This document shows positions 7,660-11,870 of a DNA stretch of 14,857 nucleotides, piece by piece; position 1 is the stretch's first letter; each line of letters starts with the position of its first letter. The translations under genes were made by a program, and so were the position numbers. The DNA comes from Sulfuricurvum sp. IAE1 (GTDB lineage Bacteria > Campylobacterota > Campylobacteria > Campylobacterales > Sulfurimonadaceae): positions 1 through 14,857 of the forward strand of contig CAMBHX010000031.1 of NCBI GenBank assembly GCA_945867285.1. The letters are read 5' to 3'. The notes below the pieces were generated by a model. It did no database searches and had not been told where the DNA came from. It worked only from the letters and a program-made list of their open reading frames with translations.

Positions 7660-7751
7660 AAAAAGGATGCTAGGGTTCCGGCAGAAATGCGCTGGTCCGA
7701 GAGCATCCGGCCTCGCAAGCGGTTACACGGAGGGACAAAAGCCCGGGAGAG
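7660..7751 (+). ncRNA. Guanidine-I riboswitch (ykkC-yxkD class)
   Basis: The leader contains the hallmark sequences of the guanidine-I aptamer in order: CTAGGGTTCCG (7670-7680), CTGGTCCGAGAG (7692-7703), ACACGGAGGGACAAAAGCCC (7725-7744) and the closing GGGAGA (7745-7750). The first helix is visible as GGATGC (7665-7670) pairing exactly with GCATCC (7703-7708), and GGG/CCC (7732-7734 with 7742-7744) forms the last helix. The family binds free guanidinium and turns on export or degradation genes. Here it precedes an ABC transporter, two DUF1989 genes and a biotin carboxylase, a gene set long associated with this class. A covariance-model search with Rfam ykkC-yxkD should give a strong hit. I am very confident of the class; ligand binding was not tested. 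Confidence 0.96.
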
Positions 7752-7772
7752 AGTTTTCTCCTCGCTTTTTCT
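7745..7772 (+). terminator. Riboswitch-controlled intrinsic terminator
   Basis: GGAGA at 7746-7750 can pair with TCTCC at 7757-7761, extendable by G-U pairs at both ends (7745/7762 and 7751/7756), with a short loop. A CGC spacer and a T run (7766-7770, then TCTCTTT-like sequence) follow. The 5' strand of this hairpin is the conserved GGGAGA end of the aptamer, so a ligand-bound aptamer would block the hairpin. This predicts a transcriptional ON switch: termination without guanidine, read-through with it. The stem is short and the T run is three bases away from it, so its strength is uncertain. Confidence 0.7.
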
Positions 7773-7785
7773 CTTTAAACCGTTC

Positions 7786-7791
7786 AGGAGG
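7786..7791 (+). promoter_or_regulatory. Strong Shine-Dalgarno that fixes the start of the binding-protein gene
   Basis: AGGAGG lies 6 bases before ATG 7798. It sets the start after the riboswitch; the open frame extends back through the aptamer to a TTG at 7654, but that part is regulatory RNA. AGGAG can also pair with CTCCT at 7758-7762, so translation may be affected by the leader fold. Confidence 0.85.
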
Positions 7792-7797
7792 ATTATC

Positions 7798-8916
7798 ATG
7801 ACACGTCTAACCACTCAGTGCACATCTGCTGCAGGCTCATCCAAAGGTACTTCACCTTCATTGTCAAAACGTCTTGCGTTGGGAGTTGTTGCTCTCGCTG
7901 TTGCATCGACTACGATGTTTGCTGCTCCAAAAACACATTTTAAAGTCGCATGGACCATTTATGCAGGCTGGATGCCATGGGATTACGGTGCTCGTAAAGG
8001 TATCGTCAAAAAATGGGGAGATAAATACGGGATTAAAATCGATGTAGTTCAACTCAATGATTATGTTGAATCGATCAATCAATACTCAGCAGGATCATTT
8101 GATGGGTGTGTAATGACTAACATGGATGCATTGACTATACCTGCAGCTGGTGGTGTTGATTCAACAGCATTGATCATTGGGGATTACTCAAACGGAAATG
8201 ATGGAATCGTCTCTAAAAGTGCAAAAAGCATGAAAGAGCTTAAAGGTCAAAAAATCAATTTGGTTGAGTATTCGGTATCTCATTATCTTCTTGAGCGAGG
8301 ATTGGCATCGGCTGGTTTGAGTGCAAAAGATGTAAAAACGATCAATACGTCCGATGCTGATATCGTCTCTGCATTTAACTCGCCATCGATGAAAAACGTG
8401 GTTACATGGAATCCACAATTGGGTGAAGTGAAAAAAGTACCAAAAGCGACATTGTTGTTTGATTCAAGCAAAATTCCTGGTGAAATCATCGATATGATGG
8501 TTGTCAATACCAAAACACTCAAAGAGAACCCAAAACTCGGTAAAGCGTTGACCGGTGCATGGTTTGAGATTATGGGAATCATGTCTAAAAACGATGCCAA
8601 AGGGATCGAAGCTCGCACTATGATGGCAAAAGCATCAGGAACATCTCTCAAAGAGTATCAATCACAACTCGCAACGACAAAAATGTTTTATACCGCTGCA
8701 GAAGCTCAAAAATTTACCGAAGATCCAAAGCTGATCACGACAATGGGTGAAGTGAGCAAATTCTCCTATGCACATGGATTGTTAGGAAACAAAGCAAAAA
8801 ATGCTAATTTCATCGGTATGACGTTTCCTGCGAACAAAGCGATCGGAGATGCTAAGAATACCAAACTCCGATTTAGCTCTGAATATGTAAAACTGGCTGC
8901 CCAAGGGAAACTCTAA
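7798..8916 (+). CDS. ABC transporter periplasmic binding protein, urea-carboxylase-region type (probable guanidine binding)
   Basis: This 372-residue solute-binding protein is of the nitrate/sulfonate/taurine (NMT1/SsuA-like) fold. It resembles the family annotated 'putative urea ABC transporter substrate-binding protein', which is found next to urea carboxylase genes. The ATG at 7798 follows AGGAGG. An unusually long polar N-region (about 24 residues, Ser/Thr-rich) precedes KRLALGVVALAVAS and a likely signal-peptidase site near MFA-A (42-43). The mature protein begins with the aromatic-rich FKVAWTIYAGWMPWDYG (48-64), typical of the first ligand-lobe strand. Behind the guanidine riboswitch and ahead of carboxyguanidine-forming enzymes, the most reasonable ligand is guanidinium; urea or a guanidino compound is possible. 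There are only three bases between its stop and the permease start. Confidence 0.88.
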   Translation: MTRLTTQCTSAAGSSKGTSPSLSKRLALGVVALAVASTTMFAAPKTHFKVAWTIYAGWMPWDYGARKGIVKKWGDKYGIKIDVVQLNDYVESINQYSAGSFDGCVMTNMDALTIPAAGGVDSTALIIGDYSNGNDGIVSKSAKSMKELKGQKINLVEYSVSHYLLERGLASAGLSAKDVKTINTSDADIVSAFNSPSMKNVVTWNPQLGEVKKVPKATLLFDSSKIPGEIIDMMVVNTKTLKENPKLGKALTGAWFEIMGIMSKNDAKGIEARTMMAKASGTSLKEYQSQLATTKMFYTAAEAQKFTEDPKLITTMGEVSKFSYAHGLLGNKAKNANFIGMTFPANKAIGDAKNTKLRFSSEYVKLAAQGKL

Positions 8917-8919
8917 GCC

Positions 8920-9729
8920 ATGCGTTTGATCAATCTGGATGCAGGACGGTTTTCACCGCTCTTAAAAATACTACCGTTTGTAATCCTTGGATTGATCTAC
9001 TGGATTGCAGCGGATGCACGTCATGCAGCAAATCCTGACGATAAGCTTCTTCCTACGTTTGAGGTGATAGCCGATGCCGTGGTCATGATGACTACGGAAG
9101 TGGATGAATTAACCGAAGAGCCTATTTTATTTACTGATACGGTTGCAAGTCTCAAACGTATCGGTGAAGGGCTAGGGATCTCGGTAATCATCGGGCTGTT
9201 TTTTGGAATTATTCAGGGAACATTGCCGATTGTCAGGTCGCTGTTGTCTCCGTTTTCTGCTGCGATATCGTTGATACCGCCGATAGCGATATTGCCAATA
9301 TTGCTCATCATTTTTGGTCTCGAAGAGCCAGCTAAAGTGGCTCTTATCGTGATAGGTGTGACACCATTTTTGATACGTGATACGCAGCAACGTGCTTTGG
9401 AGATACCAGAAGAGCTCTTGATCAAAGTGCAAACATTGGGTGCATCGACGTGGCAGATTATTCTACGAGTGGTTTTGCCACACGTTTTGCCTCGTCTATT
9501 GGACGCATTGCGCCTTTCGCTCGGAGCTGCATGGTTGTTTCTGATTACGGCTGAAGCGATTGCTTCATCTGAGGGGCTTGGGTATCGGATATTTTTGATG
9601 CGACGTTATATGGAGATGGATGTCATTTTCCCTTATGTGATCTGGATCACCTTTTTAGCCTATATGATGGATTTGATGCTGGCGATTTTGATACGCAAAG
9701 CATTTCCATGGTATCGAAAGGAGAAATGA
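8920..9729 (+). CDS. ABC transporter permease (nitrate/taurine-type), probable guanidine uptake
   Basis: This is an inner-membrane permease of 269 residues with about six hydrophobic segments (roughly 14-31, 84-103, 113-134, 138-153, 200-215 and 235-258). Between 158 and 187 it shows the EAA coupling loop, ALEIPEELLIKVQTLGASTW followed by QIILRVVLP, which contacts the ATPase. The family is the SsuC/TauC/NrtB-like BPD permeases. AAGGGA before ATG 8920 acts as ribosome site. It lies between the binding protein and ATPase genes; its TGA shares a base with the ATPase ATG (ATGATGA). With one permease gene it presumably acts as a homodimer. The substrate is inferred from the operon only. Confidence 0.9.
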   Translation: MRLINLDAGRFSPLLKILPFVILGLIYWIAADARHAANPDDKLLPTFEVIADAVVMMTTEVDELTEEPILFTDTVASLKRIGEGLGISVIIGLFFGIIQGTLPIVRSLLSPFSAAISLIPPIAILPILLIIFGLEEPAKVALIVIGVTPFLIRDTQQRALEIPEELLIKVQTLGASTWQIILRVVLPHVLPRLLDALRLSLGAAWLFLITAEAIASSEGLGYRIFLMRRYMEMDVIFPYVIWITFLAYMMDLMLAILIRKAFPWYRKEK

Positions 9730-10505
9730 TGAGTTATCTTCAAATACGTAATGTGTGGAAAACCTACGGCGATAACGTTGTTTTGGAAAAAATTAATTTG
9801 ACGATAGCTCAAGGAGAATTTTGTACCTTGATTGGACCATCTGGATGTGGGAAGAGTACATTTTTGCGGATGTTGATGGGGCAAGATACCCCATCTAAAG
9901 GTTCAATTTTGCTCGATGGAAAACCCATCTCAAATGAACCCGATTCGGATCGTGGGGTTGTGTTTCAAAAATATGCCCTTTTCCCTCATCTAAAAGCTCT
10001 TGAGAATGTGATGTTGGGATTGGAGATGGAAAAATCTCCTTTGCTAGGGAAAGTCTTTGGTGCTACGCGACGCAAAATGAAAGCCGAAGCGATGGAGATG
10101 CTCGAATCGGTTGGTTTGGCTCACTCGGCCGATAAATACCCATCTGAACTCTCAGGGGGGATGCAACAGCGTCTATCGATTGCACAGGCATTGGTGAAAA
10201 AGCCGAAGATTCTTTTGCTCGATGAGCCTTTTGGTGCGCTTGATCCAGGGAGTAAAGCCGATATGCACGTCCTAGTGCAGGGTTTATGGAAAAAATATGG
10301 ATTGACCATTTTTATGGTGACACATGATGTCAAAGAGGCATTTGAACTGGGGACTCGGTTATTGGTCTTTGATAAGGTGCGTAACGATCCCCACTCACCA
10401 AATGCCTTTGGTGCGATTATAGTGAATGATATAAAACTTGATAAAAACAAACAAAAAAATATGGGAGAAGATCATGTCGGTATCAATGAAACCATTAGTG
10501 AATGA
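9729..10505 (+). CDS. ABC transporter ATP-binding protein (nitrate/taurine-type)
   Basis: This cytoplasmic ATPase of 258 residues powers the importer. It has Walker A GPSGCGKST (36-44), the Q-loop VFQ (Gln80), signature LSGGMQQR (141-148), Walker B ILLLDEPFG (161-169) and the switch His199 in THD. An insertion of about 15 residues (EMEKSPLLGKVFGATRRKMK, near 99-118) precedes the signature. Two adjacent ATGs (9726, 9729) are possible; 9729 is preferred because AAAGGAG at 9717-9723 is then 5 bases away. The C-terminal tail after about residue 220 is specific to this subfamily. The last 32 bases overlap the start of the next gene, an unusually long overlap for this operon. Confidence 0.92.
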   Translation: MSYLQIRNVWKTYGDNVVLEKINLTIAQGEFCTLIGPSGCGKSTFLRMLMGQDTPSKGSILLDGKPISNEPDSDRGVVFQKYALFPHLKALENVMLGLEMEKSPLLGKVFGATRRKMKAEAMEMLESVGLAHSADKYPSELSGGMQQRLSIAQALVKKPKILLLDEPFGALDPGSKADMHVLVQGLWKKYGLTIFMVTHDVKEAFELGTRLLVFDKVRNDPHSPNAFGAIIVNDIKLDKNKQKNMGEDHVGINETISE

Positions 10506-11238
10506 GAATGTCCTTTTTGATGAGGTATTGCCAGGTGGTGGTCGATGGTCAAAAATCGTCCGAAAAGGGCAAGTACTTCGTATAGTCAATACTGAAGGAA
10601 CCAGTGGATTATCGGCATTGTTTTACAATGTGCATGAACGCACAGAGCGATACAATGCAGCCGATACGGTCAAAATACAATACAACGCTTACCTCAGTCA
10701 GGGGAAATCTCTTTATTCAGACATGGGGAGAATTTTGATGTCTATCATAAGTGATAGCACTGCAACACACGATACGATCTGTGGTTACACGATGGCTTCA
10801 GATGTGGAAAAATTGTGCGGTCTTGGGAATTACCAAACCAAACGAAATTGCTATTATAAAAATGATTTTGATAATTTTTTGGTGGAACTGGGCAAATATG
10901 GGATGGGACGACGTGACATTATGCCATGTCTCAATCTATTTTCAGATGTTCGCATTGATGATAAAGGTAATCTCGTCTATAGCGAAGATTCCATCACGGC
11001 AGGAAGTTTCATCGAATTGCGCGCAGAGATGGATGTATTGGTAATTTTATCCAATACCGTTCATGTACTGAGCACCAACTCTTCGTATGATGTCAAACCC
11101 TTAAGTCTATCGGTGTATACAGGAGAAAGCGTTGCCTCGGATGATCCGTGTGTCATCGATTCACAACGGAGTGAACGGGCGTTTGTCAACACTCGAAATT
11201 ATATGAAACAGTTTACTCAAGGAGGATGTAATGTCTGA
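10474..11238 (+). CDS. DUF1989 protein, urea amidolyase-associated protein 1 type (carboxyguanidine deiminase subunit)
   Basis: This is one of two paralogous DUF1989 proteins encoded side by side. In other bacteria such pairs form the heteromeric carboxyguanidine deiminase (CgdAB), which converts carboxyguanidine to allophanate and ammonia. The start at 10474 is chosen because GGGAGAAG (10463-10470) precedes it; the frame opens further upstream at 10438 without such a site. The protein is 254 residues. Shared family features are EVLPGGGRWSKIVRKGQVLRI (17-37, longer motif split across the N-terminal beta region), ALFYN (48-52) and SDSTATHDT with His99. Compared with its neighbour it lacks the cysteines at the equivalent positions (Thr43, Thr96, Thr106, Thr195), so it may not bind metal. 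It also has a 35-40-residue C-terminal extension after about 215. Which cgd letter applies was not assigned. Confidence 0.88.
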   Translation: MSVSMKPLVNENVLFDEVLPGGGRWSKIVRKGQVLRIVNTEGTSGLSALFYNVHERTERYNAADTVKIQYNAYLSQGKSLYSDMGRILMSIISDSTATHDTICGYTMASDVEKLCGLGNYQTKRNCYYKNDFDNFLVELGKYGMGRRDIMPCLNLFSDVRIDDKGNLVYSEDSITAGSFIELRAEMDVLVILSNTVHVLSTNSSYDVKPLSLSVYTGESVASDDPCVIDSQRSERAFVNTRNYMKQFTQGGCNV

Positions 11239-11836
11239 GATGATCTATGATGAGACGATACCTGCGGGTGAGCCATGGTACCATGTAGTTAAAGCAGGAG
11301 AGATCTTGCGAATTGTGGATCTAGAAGGGTGTCAAGCCGTTGATACTCTCTTTTATAATGCGAATGATGTGAGTGAGCGCTACAGTGCCCCTCAAACGAT
11401 TGTCCGTCAAAAGAATATCTTTGTCGAGACGGGGACAGAGCTCATCTCCAATCTGGGAAATGTGATGATGAAAGTGATCAGTGATACATGCGGACGTCAT
11501 GACACACTCGGCGGTGCATGCAGCGCGGAGAGCAATACGGTTCGATATTCGCTCGATAAACTCGATATGCACTCATGTCGTGATAATTATCTCTTGGCTC
11601 TTGGGCAAATGGGGATGGATAAACGCGATCTTGTGAGCAATATCAATTTTTTCATGAACGTTCCTGTAGAAGCGGATGGTACATTGGCGATTATTGATGG
11701 GATCTCTACTCCTGGCAGTACGATTGAATTGGTTGCATTGATGGATACGCTGGTACTTATTTCGAACTGTCCGCAGTTAAATAACCCGTGTAATGCCTTC
11801 AATCCCACCCCCGTTCGATTGAGTATTTACAAATAA
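11231..11836 (+). CDS. DUF1989 protein, urea amidolyase-associated protein 2 type (carboxyguanidine deiminase subunit)
   Basis: This is the second DUF1989 subunit, 201 residues, with a start preceded by AAGGAGG and overlapping the previous gene by 8 bp. The N-terminal IPAGEPWYHVVKAGEILRIVD aligns with the first paralogue. The putative catalytic/metal residues are SDTCGRHDT (Cys87, His90), Cys97 (GGAC), Cys116 (HSCRDN) and the pair in ISNCPQLNNPCN (Cys180, Cys187). Together with the first subunit it would remove ammonia from carboxyguanidine, giving allophanate. Because the key cysteines are kept here and lost in the partner, the active site probably belongs mainly to this chain. A stand-alone DUF1989 hydrolase of another substrate is less likely given the operon. 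Confidence 0.9.
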   Translation: MSEMIYDETIPAGEPWYHVVKAGEILRIVDLEGCQAVDTLFYNANDVSERYSAPQTIVRQKNIFVETGTELISNLGNVMMKVISDTCGRHDTLGGACSAESNTVRYSLDKLDMHSCRDNYLLALGQMGMDKRDLVSNINFFMNVPVEADGTLAIIDGISTPGSTIELVALMDTLVLISNCPQLNNPCNAFNPTPVRLSIYK

Positions 11837-11870
11837 TTTTGATCTATAGATTTTCGTATTAGGAATAAAC

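Noticed and set aside
7654..7797. In-frame N-terminal extension of the binding protein from a TTG at 7654
   Set aside because: This stretch is the guanidine-I aptamer and terminator. A strong AGGAGG and ATG at 7798 give a proper start and signal peptide.
11842..11851. Short 10-bp palindrome ATCTATAGAT between the second DUF1989 gene and the carboxylase
   Set aside because: Too short and AT-rich to exceed chance, with no nearby promoter-like or terminator-like sequence.
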